Shown here piece after piece: positions 1-8,600 of a stretch of 64,000 nucleotides of DNA. The notes below the pieces were generated by a model that saw nothing but the letters and a program-made list of their open reading frames with translations, was not told the DNA's origin and made no database searches. The DNA lies in assembly GCF_016786305.1 (NCBI RefSeq), contig NZ_JADWYV010000016.1. The stretch is one strand, 5' to 3'. Positions within the stretch are counted from its first letter, which is position 1. Every line of letters begins with the position of its first letter. The stretch comes from Pseudofrankia nepalensis. GTDB lineage: Bacteria; Actinomycetota; Actinomycetes; Frankiales; Frankiaceae. Made by a program: the position numbers and the translations under genes.

Positions 1-1817
1 CGGCGCGCCGGCTGCGCCGGCTCGTCCCGGAGGCGACGAAGGGGATCGGCGTCACCCTGCTGCTCGCGCTCGTCGCCACCGCCGGCAAGATCGTCATTCC
101 GCTCGTCGTGCAGCAGACGCTCGACCGGGGCATCTCCGGCTCCGACGGCGTCGACCTCGGCTTCGTGTACGCCGCCGTGGCGCTCGCCGCCGCCGCGATC
201 GTGGTGACGGCGGGCGCGACGTACGCGATGAACCTGCGCCTCTACACGGCGTCCGAGGGCGCGCTCGCGACGCTGCGGGTGCGGGCCTTCCGGCATATCC
301 ACGACCTGTCGATGCTCACCCAGGCGACGCAGGCGCGCGGCGGGCTGACGGCCCGGGTGACCACGGACGTCGACCAGATGTCGCAGTTCCTGCAGTTCGG
401 CGGCGTGCTGCTGGTCGTCTCCACCGGCCAGATGGTCGTCGCGACCTGCCTGATGCTGGTCTACTCCTGGCAGCTCACGCTGCTGGTCTATGTCTGCTTC
501 ATCCCGATGGTGTTTGCCACCCGTGGCTTCCAGCGCCGGCTGTCGACCCGGTACGTGGTCGTTCGCCGCCGCGTCGGGGACATGCTCGGCGCGGTGTCCG
601 AGTCGGTGGTCGGAGCGCACGTGGTCCGCGCCTACGGAGCCCAGCGGCGCACGGCCGCCCGGGTCGACCAGACGGTGGAGGCCTACCGCTCGGCCCAGAG
701 CCGGGCGCAGGTGCTGGTCGCCTCCGTGTTCTCCGCCGGCGAGCTGATCGCGTCGGTCGCGCTGGCCGGCGTCGTGCTGGCCGGCGTGGCGCTCGGTGTC
801 GGCGGGGCGCTCACCACCGGCCGGCTGGTGGCGTTCCTGTTCCTGATGACGCTGTTCGTCATGCCTGTGCAGATGCTGACCGAGGTGCTCAACGACGGCG
901 CGAACGCGCTCGCCGGCCTGCGCCGCGTCCTCGACATCCTCGACACTCCCAGCGACGTCCGCGACCCCGCCGAAACAGGGGCCCACGAAGGCGCGAAGGA
1001 AGAGCATTTTCGCGCCTCCTCCGGCCGGGCCGAAACGGGGAGCCACGAGCCGGGCGGCCGCGACCTGCCCGCCGGCGTGCTCGACGTGGCCTTCGAGCGC
1101 GTCACCTTCCGCTACCCGACCGGCCCGCCGGTGCTGCACGGCATCGACCTGCGCATCCCGGCGCGCGCCCGGGTCGCGGTCGTCGGCGAGACCGGCTCGG
1201 GCAAGACCACGATCGCCAAGCTGCTCACCCGCCTGATGGACCCCACCGAGGGGCGGGTCCTGATCGGTGGGACGCCGCTGACCGAGGTGCGCTTCTCGTC
1301 GCTGCGCGGCCGGGTGGTGATGGTGCCGCAAGATGGCTTCCTGTTCGACGCGACGATCGCCGACAACGTCCGCTACGGCCGCCCCGACGCGACCGACGCC
1401 GAGATCGTCGACGCGTTCGAGCGGCTGGGCCTCACGGACTGGCTGGCCGGCCTGCCCGGCGGGGTGCGCACGCCGGTGGGGGAGAGCGGCGGGCAGCTGT
1501 CCGCCGGCGAACGCCAGCTGGTCGCCCTGGCCCGCGCGGAGCTCGCCGACCCGGACCTGCTCGTCCTCGACGAGGCGACGTCCGCGGTCGACCCGGCGAC
1601 GGAGGTCCGCCTCGGCGCGGCGCTGCTGGAGCTCACCCGCGGCCGCACCTCGGTGACGATCGCCCACCGCCTGTCCACCGCCGAGACCGCCGACCTGGTC
1701 GTCGTCGTCGACGCGGGCCGGGTCGTCCAGCTGGGCACCCACGCCGAGCTCGCCGCCACCCCCGGCGTCTACCAGCGCCTGCACGACTCCTGGTCCGCCG
1801 GCATCGCCGCCCTGTGA
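1..1817 (+). CDS. ABC exporter, fused permease and ATPase (5' truncated by window edge)
   Basis: The reading frame is already open at base 3 and continues to a TGA at 1815-1817, so the N terminus lies outside the window; a GTG at 108 is an internal codon, because membrane-like sequence precedes it in frame. The first half holds several hydrophobic segments typical of a type IV ABC exporter membrane domain. The second half is a nucleotide-binding domain with Walker A (GETGSGKT, near 1189), signature LSAGERQ (near 1498), Walker B LLVLDEATSAVD (near 1558) and the H-loop IAHRLST. The linker between them (960-1080) carries an imperfect internal duplication around the motifs AETGAHE and AETGSHE. 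Half-transporters of this kind pair with themselves or with an adjacent ABC gene, here possibly upstream of the window. Substrate cannot be told. Confidence 0.93.
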   Translation, partial: ARRLRRLVPEATKGIGVTLLLALVATAGKIVIPLVVQQTLDRGISGSDGVDLGFVYAAVALAAAAIVVTAGATYAMNLRLYTASEGALATLRVRAFRHIHDLSMLTQATQARGGLTARVTTDVDQMSQFLQFGGVLLVVSTGQMVVATCLMLVYSWQLTLLVYVCFIPMVFATRGFQRRLSTRYVVVRRRVGDMLGAVSESVVGAHVVRAYGAQRRTAARVDQTVEAYRSAQSRAQVLVASVFSAGELIASVALAGVVLAGVALGVGGALTTGRLVAFLFLMTLFVMPVQMLTEVLNDGANALAGLRRVLDILDTPSDVRDPAETGAHEGAKEEHFRASSGRAETGSHEPGGRDLPAGVLDVAFERVTFRYPTGPPVLHGIDLRIPARARVAVVGETGSGKTTIAKLLTRLMDPTEGRVLIGGTPLTEVRFSSLRGRVVMVPQDGFLFDATIADNVRYGRPDATDAEIVDAFERLGLTDWLAGLPGGVRTPVGESGGQLSAGERQLVALARAELADPDLLVLDEATSAVDPATEVRLGAALLELTRGRTSVTIAHRLSTAETADLVVVVDAGRVVQLGTHAELAATPGVYQRLHDSWSAGIAAL

Positions 1818-1861
1818 CCTGCCCGCCGGCACCCACGGCGTGGGCGTCCGCGGGGCGGGTC

Positions 1862-2548
1862 TCAGCGGTGGGCGGTGCCGCGGCTCTCCAGGACGATGAG
1901 GGCGCGGACCTCGGGGCCGGGCAGGCCGCGCCAGCGGTGGGCGAGGCCACCCGGGTAGTAGAGGGTGTCGCCGGCGCCGAGGACGACCAGGCCCTCGTTC
2001 TCGATCTCCATCTCGACCGTGCCCGCCATGACGAAGACGAACTCGTCGCCGGAATGGGTGTAGGTCTCGCTGAACTCGGTCGGCGCGCCCTCGAAGAGCA
2101 GCGGATACATCGCCCGCGTGCCGGAGACGAGGGCGCGTACCACGCCGTGCTGGTTCGCGATCGAGAAGCCGTTGCTGGCTCGCACCAGGCTTACCCGGCG
2201 GCCGTCCGGCGGCGCTTCCGGGTCGTCGTGATGCGCCATCGACATCAGCGCCTGCTGCGTCGTTCCGAGCGCCTGGGCGATCCGGTGCAGCGACTTCATG
2301 CTCGGCCGGGCCCGGCCGCGTTCGAGCTGGCTCAGGAACGGGTGTGACAGGCCGGCCAGCGCGGCGAGCTGTACCAGGGTGAGATTCTGGCGCCGCCGCA
2401 GGGTCCGGATCGAGTGGCCGATCCAGTTGCGCAACTCCTCCTCGGTCTGGCCGCCCAGCTCGGCCGCGCCCGGCCCTCCCCGCCGGGTCGGGCCGTCGTA
2501 GGCATTCGCTACGTCCACACCCATAGAGACCATTGTCGCATCAACCAA
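1862..2548 (-). CDS. XRE-family regulator with C-terminal cupin domain
   Basis: 228 aa. Residues about 45-98 form a helix-turn-helix of the XRE/Cro type (LTLVQLAALAGLSHPFLSQL) and residues about 150-222 a small beta-barrel cupin (GDEFVFVMAGTVEMEIE, DTLYYPGGLAHRWRG). Such two-domain proteins usually sense a small metabolite through the cupin and repress or activate a neighbouring catabolic operon. The gene lies 3' to, and on the same strand as, the amidase gene and next to the monooxygenase cluster, so it is the likely local regulator. In-frame ATGs at 2533 and 2524 are alternative starts. Confidence 0.88.
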   Translation of the reverse strand: MVDATMVSMGVDVANAYDGPTRRGGPGAAELGGQTEEELRNWIGHSIRTLRRRQNLTLVQLAALAGLSHPFLSQLERGRARPSMKSLHRIAQALGTTQQALMSMAHHDDPEAPPDGRRVSLVRASNGFSIANQHGVVRALVSGTRAMYPLLFEGAPTEFSETYTHSGDEFVFVMAGTVEMEIENEGLVVLGAGDTLYYPGGLAHRWRGLPGPEVRALIVLESRGTAHR

Positions 2549-2633
2549 TCGTGCTCCGTCGCTGACCAGGCCAGATGCCGCGCGGGCGGTCGCGGCGCGG
2601 CCCGGACCGCCGGCCGCGCCCGGGCCACGAGCC

Positions 2634-4376
2634 TCAGTACGCGGCCGGGCAGGCCCGGGTGGCGAGGGTGAGCAGGGCCCGGTCGGTGCCGGCGGCGCCG
2701 ACGAGGGCGACGCCGACCGGGCGGTCGCGGACCCTCAGCAGCGGCAGCACGACGACCGGCAGACCGGCGAGGCCGGCGGCGCAGGTCAGCGTGAGGGTGG
2801 CGGCGCGCACCCGGTCCTTGACGTCGACGGCAAGATCGACGGGTGGCGCCGGGCTGCTGCTGGCCGGCGCGACCAGCACGGCGCCACCGCCGAGGGCGGC
2901 GGCGAGCGCCGCCCTGGCCTGGGCGCGCGTCGCCCGCGCGGCCGCCACCTGCTCGGCGGTGACGGCGGCGGCCGCGGCGAACCGGGCGGCGACGCCAGGC
3001 CCGAGGGCGCCCGGGTGCGCCGCCACCCAGGACCCGTGCGACAGGTGCGCCTCGTGGCCCTGGCAGTGCCGGAACGCCGTGAGCCACGCGCCGAGCCGCC
3101 CGCCGGCGACAGCCGGCACCCGCCGGACCGGCAGCCCGACGGACGCGGCGAGCCCCGGGACGGCGGCCGTGAGCGCGGCGGCGACCTCGGGTTCGGCGAG
3201 CGTCGTCAGGTCGTCCGCGAGGAGCAGCTCCGCCGGCGCCGGAGCCGCGCGGTCGGCCGGCGGCAGCAGGACCGCGCCGACGCGGGCGAGCGTGGCGGCG
3301 TCCCTGGCCAGCCATCCGACCGTGTCGAAACTCGGCGCGAGCGGGACGACTCCGGCGGTGGACACAGCGCCGTGGGACGGGCGGATGCCGAACAGCGCGC
3401 AGTAGGACGCCGGCACCCGCACCGAGCCGCCGGTGTCGGTGCCCAGCCCGACGTCGGCGAGGCCGAGCGCGACCGCGCTGGCCGGGCCGCTGCTGGAACC
3501 GCCCGGCACGACGCCCGGCGCCGTCGGGTTCGGCGGCGTGCCGTAGTGGACGTTCGTTCCGGACAGGCTGTAGGCCAGCTCGTCGGTCTGGGCGATGCCG
3601 GCGACGTCGGCGCCGGCCGCGAGCAGCGCGGCGACGGCGGGCGCGTGGTCGGGCTCGGGCCGTGCCTGGGCCAGCCAGGTCGGGTTGCCGGCCCCGGTCG
3701 GGTATCCCCGGACGGCGAACAGGTCCTTGACCGCGACGCTCAGCCCGCGCAGCGGCCCGGCGGGGGCGCCCGCGACCAGCGGCTCGTCGTCCCTGTCCGC
3801 CCGCGCGCGCCACACCGCGCGGGCGGCCTCGCTCGGCGGGTCCGCGGGCGCCGATCCCGCCGGGGCCTCCTGGCGCGCGGGCGAGCCGCTGACGTGGGCC
3901 GCCGCGACCCGCCACCGGGGCCGCCCGGCCGCGTCGTTCCCGGCCGCGTCGTCCCCGGTGGCGTCGCCGCCGGATCCGGGGCCGTCGGCCGCCACCCACA
4001 GCTGGGTCTGCAGCCCGCGTCCGCCGTCCGCGCGCACGACCTCGGCGACCAGCACCACGCAGGCCGGGCCGTGTACCTGGACGTGCAGCCGCTCGACGGC
4101 GCGCGGCCCCGGTAGCCCGGGGCCGCCGCCCCGCGCCCGCCGGAACAGGCTGATCTCGGCGTGGCCGACCAGCACCCCGGCGCCGTCGGCGCGCAGCGTG
4201 GCCGGGTCGTCGAGGAACAGCTCGTCGAGCACGTCCAGGTCGTTGTCGAGCAGCGCGCGCTCATACCGCCAGAACGCCGCCTCCAGGCCGGCCCGCCAGG
4301 CGGGGTCCCCGGCGGGCGCGGCGGCCCCGGGCCGGTGGGACTGGCCGACCGCGTGGTAGCGGACGTCGCACGGCAC
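2634..4376 (-). CDS. AtzH-like domain fused to an amidase-signature hydrolase
   Basis: 580 aa from GTG 4376, chosen because AAGGAG sits 6 nt upstream in the mRNA; an in-frame ATG at 4454 has no comparable signal. The first ~130 residues look like the SnoaL-fold AtzH-like/DUF3225 family (PAWRAGLEAAFWRYERALLD, then QTQLWVA). The rest is an amidase-signature enzyme with the complete Ser-cisSer-Lys triad: Lys in VAVKDLF, cis-Ser in GGSSSG and the nucleophile in DTGGSVR. Amidases of this class cleave C-N bonds of amides, ureas or carboxyamides in the cytoplasm. AtzH-type proteins are known beside AtzE-type amidases in s-triazine degradation; here the two are one polypeptide. The gene is divergent from the monooxygenase operon. 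The exact substrate is unknown. Confidence 0.9.
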   Translation of the reverse strand: MPCDVRYHAVGQSHRPGAAAPAGDPAWRAGLEAAFWRYERALLDNDLDVLDELFLDDPATLRADGAGVLVGHAEISLFRRARGGGPGLPGPRAVERLHVQVHGPACVVLVAEVVRADGGRGLQTQLWVAADGPGSGGDATGDDAAGNDAAGRPRWRVAAAHVSGSPARQEAPAGSAPADPPSEAARAVWRARADRDDEPLVAGAPAGPLRGLSVAVKDLFAVRGYPTGAGNPTWLAQARPEPDHAPAVAALLAAGADVAGIAQTDELAYSLSGTNVHYGTPPNPTAPGVVPGGSSSGPASAVALGLADVGLGTDTGGSVRVPASYCALFGIRPSHGAVSTAGVVPLAPSFDTVGWLARDAATLARVGAVLLPPADRAAPAPAELLLADDLTTLAEPEVAAALTAAVPGLAASVGLPVRRVPAVAGGRLGAWLTAFRHCQGHEAHLSHGSWVAAHPGALGPGVAARFAAAAAVTAEQVAAARATRAQARAALAAALGGGAVLVAPASSSPAPPVDLAVDVKDRVRAATLTLTCAAGLAGLPVVVLPLLRVRDRPVGVALVGAAGTDRALLTLATRACPAAY

Positions 4377-4600
4377 AGGTGGCTCCTTCGGACATGGCGA
4401 GTTCTGACACGGCGAAAGGCTGAACCAGTAGACCACCGCGCGACGACGGATCACTATCCGCTACGGCGGCGCGGGCCGCGGGCGGCTGGTCCGGGCGGGT
4501 TGGCGGCGCCCCTACCGTGGTAGCCGGCCCGCGCGCCCCCGGTGGGGCCGGGCCCGGTGATTACCCCGGGTGACGTTCTTCACGAGAGTGGGGCTCTTAA

Positions 4601-4614
4601 CGGTCGATTGACCG
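4601..4614. promoter_or_regulatory. Inverted repeat in the divergent amidase/monooxygenase intergenic region
   Basis: CGGTC-GATT-GACCG is a perfect 5-bp inverted repeat followed by ACCGGT, in the 478-bp gap between the divergently transcribed amidase and monooxygenase genes. It is a plausible operator for the adjacent XRE-cupin regulator. This is inference from position and symmetry only, and no convincing -35/-10 pair could be assigned nearby. Confidence 0.3.
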
Positions 4615-4639
4615 GTCCGAAATACGCGCGAGGCAATGT

Positions 4640-4756
4640 CGTCGCGGCAGCGTCCATCACAGCGGCGTTCGTCGCGGCGATGTTGGTCGTGGCAGTGTTC
4701 GTCGTGGCAGCGTCCATCACATCGATGTCCATCACATCGATGTTCATCGCGGCAAC
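4640..4756. repeat. Imperfect short tandem repeats upstream of the monooxygenase
   Basis: The stretch is built of degenerate 9-15 bp units related to gtcgcggcagcgtccatcac and gttcgtcgtggca. The clearest pair is TCCATCACATCGATG repeated back to back at 4713-4727 and 4728-4742. It is less GC-rich than the flanking genes and ends about 100 bp before the start of the monooxygenase gene. Confidence 0.7.
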
Positions 4757-4854
4757 GCCGCTCCACGGCCGCGGGCCGCGCGACAATGACGAAGCCGCGT
4801 GGTCGACGGCCTCGGCGGTATCGACGTCCCGCGTCCGGCGGGGAGGGGAGCGCG

Positions 4855-6099
4855 ATGCGCGTCGGCGTCTTTCTCTTCGGAGCCGTCGAGATGGGCGACA
4901 CGATCGGCGCCGGGGGCACCGAGCCGACGGCGCGCCGCTACGGGCAGGCCGACTTCCTGTCCGCGATGCGCCGCATCCTGGACACCGGGGTGCTGGCCGA
5001 CGAGCTCGGCTACGACGCGTTCTGGCTGACCGAGCACCACTTCCAGCACGAGGGCTACGAGGTCGTGCCCAACGGCCTGCTGTTCGGCGCGTTCCTGGCC
5101 GAGCGGACCCGGCGGATCCGCATCGGCACGATGTTCAACGTCGTCGGCCAGTGGCACCCGCTGCGCCTGGCCGAGGACTTCGCGATGCTGCACAACCTCT
5201 CCGGTGGCCGCGGCATCCTCGGGGTGGGCCGGGGGACCGTGCCGCGCGAGATGGAGCCGCTCTCGCTCGGCCGGATGTCGGTCGGCTCCAGCGACAATCC
5301 GGACGCGCTCGCCGCCGACGGCGTCAACCGGGACGTCACGGGCGAGGCCCTCGACCTGCTGCTCGCCGCGCTGGACAACGAGACGTTCTCCCACCGCGGC
5401 CGGTACTTCCAGGCACCGCCGCCGGGCATCCCCGACCGGGGCGGCGAGGTGGAGTCCCTCACCCTCATCCCGCGGCCCGCCTACCCCTACCAGGTGTGGC
5501 AGGCGATCAGCAGCCCCGGCTCGCTCGCGGCGGTGCCGGCGCGCGGCTTCGGCGGCGTGTTCTGGCTGGTCAACCGCTCGCTGCTGCGTGGTCGCTGGGA
5601 CCGCTACGCCGAGGTCTACGCGGACACGCACGACGGCGCCCGGCTCGCTCCCGGCGAGAAGCGGATGGTGGTGCTCAACACCTGCCTCGCCGACACCCGT
5701 GAGCAGGCGATGGAACTCGCGCGCCCCGGCCACGACGAGTTCTGGCGCTTCCTCGGCCCGTACGGCTGGAACCGGGCCTACCTCGGCCCCGACGGCGGCA
5801 AGCCGCCGGCCGGCTGGGTGCCGACGCTGGAGGACTCGGTCGACCAGGGCGTGTGGGCGGTAGGCACCGCCCAGGACGTCGCCGAGGCGATCGCGCGGCT
5901 GCGCGACGACCTGGGCGGCCTGACCGACCTGACGATCTTCCCCACCGGCCCCGGCGAGAGCTACGACGCGACCGACGAGCAACTGCGCCGCTTCGCGCGC
6001 GACGTGCGCCCGCTCCTCGACGCCGCCGGCACCGCGCGGACCGGCGCCGTCGCGGCCGACATCACCGCCGCCGACGTGGCCCCGGCCCCCTTCCGGTGA
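4855..6099 (+). CDS. Luciferase-like (LLM) flavin-dependent monooxygenase
   Basis: 414 aa from ATG 4855, preceded by GGGAGGGGAG; the frame is open further upstream but only through repeat sequence. The protein has the bacterial luciferase/F420-or-FMN oxidoreductase TIM-barrel pattern: MRVGVFLFG at the N terminus, YDAFWLTEHHF, RIRIGTMFNV and LSGGRGILGVGRG. Members oxidise small organic molecules with reduced flavin and oxygen; RutA, which opens the uracil ring, belongs to the same superfamily. It heads a plus-strand run with an isochorismatase-family hydrolase, a cupin and a metallo-hydrolase, which suggests an oxidative step followed by hydrolysis. Whether it uses FMN or F420 cannot be decided by eye. 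Confidence 0.9.
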   Translation: MRVGVFLFGAVEMGDTIGAGGTEPTARRYGQADFLSAMRRILDTGVLADELGYDAFWLTEHHFQHEGYEVVPNGLLFGAFLAERTRRIRIGTMFNVVGQWHPLRLAEDFAMLHNLSGGRGILGVGRGTVPREMEPLSLGRMSVGSSDNPDALAADGVNRDVTGEALDLLLAALDNETFSHRGRYFQAPPPGIPDRGGEVESLTLIPRPAYPYQVWQAISSPGSLAAVPARGFGGVFWLVNRSLLRGRWDRYAEVYADTHDGARLAPGEKRMVVLNTCLADTREQAMELARPGHDEFWRFLGPYGWNRAYLGPDGGKPPAGWVPTLEDSVDQGVWAVGTAQDVAEAIARLRDDLGGLTDLTIFPTGPGESYDATDEQLRRFARDVRPLLDAAGTARTGAVAADITAADVAPAPFR

Positions 6100-6199
6100 G
6101 CCCGTACATCCCCGATCACGAACCGCGGATCCGCGCCAGGCACGCGCGGCGGCCCGAGCCCGGGCACGGATCCGCGGTGACGACGGCGACCGGCAGGAG

Positions 6200-7099
6200 A
6201 TGCCTGGCCCGATGACTGACGACGCCGCGCGAAGCGGCCTCCGGGACCGCGAGGCTTCGTCATCGTCCCCGCTGGGATCCCCGGGGACCGGCGCCAGCCG
6301 GCCTGCCGGGCAGCGCCCGCGGGAGGGTGACCCGACGGTGCCGCTCGGCCCGACGGCCGCCAACTCCTGGCGGGTCGGGCCAGGCGCGGTGGACCTGCGC
6401 CGTCCGGCCAGGCCCGAGCGGGCGATCACCCTGCCCGCGCTGCCCCAGCGGCTGACGCTGGACCTGGCCCGCGCCGCCATCGTGGTGATCGACATGCAGA
6501 ACGACTTCTGCCACCCCGACGGCTGGCTCGCGGGCATCGGCGTCGACATCGCCGCGGCGCGCGCCCCGATCCCGGTGCTCGCCGAGCTGCTGCCCGCGCT
6601 GCGCGCCGCCGGTGCGGCGGTCGTCTGGCTGAACTGGGGCAACCGCCCCGACCGGGCCAACCTGCCACCGGGCGTGCTGCACGTCTACGACGGCGACGGG
6701 TCCGGCACCGGCATCGGCGACCCGTTGCCGAACGGCTCCCCGGTGCTCACCGAGGGCGCCTGGGCGGCGGCGGTCGTCGACGAGCTGCCGATCGCGCCGG
6801 GCGACATCGAGGTCTCGAAATACCGCATGAGCGGCTTCTGGGACACCCCGCTGGACACGATCCTGCGCAACCTGCGCGTCGACACGCTGCTGTTCGCCGG
6901 CGTCAACGCCGACCAGTGCGTGCTGGCGACCCTCGTCGACGCCGCCTGCGCCGGCTACGACGTCGTCATGGTCGAGGAGGCGGTGGCGACCACGTCGCCG
7001 GACTTCTGCATGGCGGCGACCGTCTACAACGTCCGTCAGTGTTTCGGGTTCACCGTCACGGCCGCCGACCTGGCCGACGCCCTCAAGGCGTTGCCGTGA
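6200..7099 (+). CDS. Isochorismatase-family cysteine hydrolase
   Basis: 299 aa from ATG 6200; ATG 6212 is an alternative with AGGAG 12 nt upstream. The first ~85 residues are poorly conserved and Pro/Arg-rich. The core has the family's Asp-Lys-Cys triad: Asp in VVIDMQNDF, Lys in EVSKYRMSGFWDT and Cys in AGVNADQCV. The family includes biuret amidohydrolase, RutB, N-carbamoylsarcosine amidase and nicotinamidase. Position 100 bp behind the monooxygenase and directly overlapping the cupin gene points to a hydrolytic step in the same pathway. The precise amide substrate is not predictable from sequence alone. Confidence 0.9.
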   Translation: MPGPMTDDAARSGLRDREASSSSPLGSPGTGASRPAGQRPREGDPTVPLGPTAANSWRVGPGAVDLRRPARPERAITLPALPQRLTLDLARAAIVVIDMQNDFCHPDGWLAGIGVDIAAARAPIPVLAELLPALRAAGAAVVWLNWGNRPDRANLPPGVLHVYDGDGSGTGIGDPLPNGSPVLTEGAWAAAVVDELPIAPGDIEVSKYRMSGFWDTPLDTILRNLRVDTLLFAGVNADQCVLATLVDAACAGYDVVMVEEAVATTSPDFCMAATVYNVRQCFGFTVTAADLADALKALP

Positions 7100-7581
7100 C
7101 CGGCGGCCGGGCGCCCGGGCCGGCGCCCGCCGTGGCGTCGCCAAGGGTGGTGGGGCCGCCGGTGGTGCGGCCCCTGGGCGAGGTGACGGCCCACCGGATC
7201 TCGCCGACCGACACGGTTCGCCTCGCCGTGCTGTCCGGGCCGGCCCAGGGCTCGCCGACCACCGTGGTGTTCGAGGTGTGGGAGCCGGGCGGGTCACAGC
7301 CGCCCAACTCGCACCCGGCCTCCACCGAGACCTTCGTCGTGCTCGCCGGCCACGGCCGCGCGCACAGCGACGGGCACACCCGCCCCATCGGACCGGGCGA
7401 CGTCCTGGTGCTCCCACCGGGCTCGGTGCATCGGATCGTCAACACGTCCGACACGGAGCGGCTCTACACGATCACGGTGATGGCGCCGGACGACGGCTTC
7501 GCGGCCCTCATCGAGCGCGGCCCTGCGGTCGCCCTCGACCCCGCGGACCTCGCGGTCCTGCGCGGCGCCACCGGCGGCTGA
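7096..7581 (+). CDS. Small cupin-domain protein
   Basis: 161 aa from GTG 7096, which overlaps the upstream stop codon as GTGA and so indicates translational coupling. The single cupin barrel contains PPNSHPASTETFVVLAGHG (metal-binding His and Glu) and GPGDVLVLPPGSVHRIVN. Stand-alone cupins of this type may be dioxygenases, isomerases or small-molecule binders. The tight coupling with the isochorismatase-family gene suggests it works on the same intermediate. The start is set by the overlap; longer in-frame versions run through the upstream gene. Confidence 0.82.
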   Translation: MTGGRAPGPAPAVASPRVVGPPVVRPLGEVTAHRISPTDTVRLAVLSGPAQGSPTTVVFEVWEPGGSQPPNSHPASTETFVVLAGHGRAHSDGHTRPIGPGDVLVLPPGSVHRIVNTSDTERLYTITVMAPDDGFAALIERGPAVALDPADLAVLRGATGG

Positions 7582-7668
7582 CGGCCCGTCGGCGGCTCCC
7601 GAGCCGAGAGCGGTGCGGAGGCCGGCGGGAAGGGCCGCGGGAAGGCGACGAGGACAGGAGAGGACGAG

Positions 7669-8550
7669 ATGGCCGAGCCCGACCCCTGGTTCATGACCCG
7701 GAGGCTGCGCGAAGGCGTGTGGCTGGTCGCCGAGCCATGGCACGTCTACTGCTTCCTCGTCGTCGGTACCGAGCGGGCCGTGCTGATCGACACCGGCACC
7801 GGCATCGCGGACATCTCCGCCCCGGTCCGGCGGATCACCGGCCTGCCGGTGCTCGTCGTCAACACCCATGCGCACGATGACCACCGTGGCGGGAACGTCT
7901 TCTTCGACGAGGTCGCCGCCCACCCGGTCGCCGTCGAGCGCCTCGCGCTGGCGGTCCCCGCCGACCGGGTCGGCGCCTACCTCACGGTCGCCACCGAGCA
8001 GCTCGCCGCCTACGAGACGACCCGCGCGCTCGACGACCGGTACTTCCACCTGTTCACCGCCGAGACCCGCCCCCGCCCGCTGCCGCCGGGCGTCCATCCG
8101 GCGACGGCGGCACCGATCGCAAGCGGCCCGGCGGCGCGCCCGCTCGCCGACGGCGACGTGATCGACCTTGGCGGCCGGGCGCTGCGCGTCCTGCACAGCC
8201 CGGGCCACTCGCCGGACTCGCTGTGCCTGTTCGACGAGCGCGACGGCCTGCTGTTCGTCGGCGACACGCTGATCACCGGCGACTTCTGGGCGCACACCGA
8301 CGACACGGATCTCGAGGCCTTCGTCACCAGCCTGCGCCGGCTCGACGGCGAGCTCGCCGGCCAGGTGGCGCGCGTCATGCCAGCGCACACCCGCTCCTGC
8401 GAGGCCGGGCCGCACCTGCTGCGCGACGCCGCCGACGCGATCGAGGCCACCCGCGCCGGCCACGTCGGCGAGCCCGGCGTCGACCTCTACGGCCGCCCGG
8501 TCCTGCGCCACCGCTTCGCCGAGTTCAACATCCTCCGCCCAGCCGCATAA
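7669..8550 (+). CDS. Metallo-beta-lactamase-fold hydrolase
   Basis: 293 aa. The zinc-binding motif THAHDDH is near residue 65, and the downstream ligands lie in HSPGHSPDS and FVGDTLITGDFW. These are features of the glyoxalase II/MBL superfamily. An RBS-like GACAGGAGAGGACGAG precedes ATG 7669. It is the last gene of the monooxygenase/isochorismatase/cupin run, and its role may be hydrolysis of a thioester, ester or lactam intermediate. The substrate is unknown. An intergenic repeat array and the scaffold gap begin about 50 bp after its stop. Confidence 0.9.
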   Translation: MAEPDPWFMTRRLREGVWLVAEPWHVYCFLVVGTERAVLIDTGTGIADISAPVRRITGLPVLVVNTHAHDDHRGGNVFFDEVAAHPVAVERLALAVPADRVGAYLTVATEQLAAYETTRALDDRYFHLFTAETRPRPLPPGVHPATAAPIASGPAARPLADGDVIDLGGRALRVLHSPGHSPDSLCLFDERDGLLFVGDTLITGDFWAHTDDTDLEAFVTSLRRLDGELAGQVARVMPAHTRSCEAGPHLLRDAADAIEATRAGHVGEPGVDLYGRPVLRHRFAEFNILRPAA

Positions 8551-8600
8551 CGCCCCTCGCCAAGACCGTCCGCCGCAACCGGCTGGCGCGAAAGCACACC

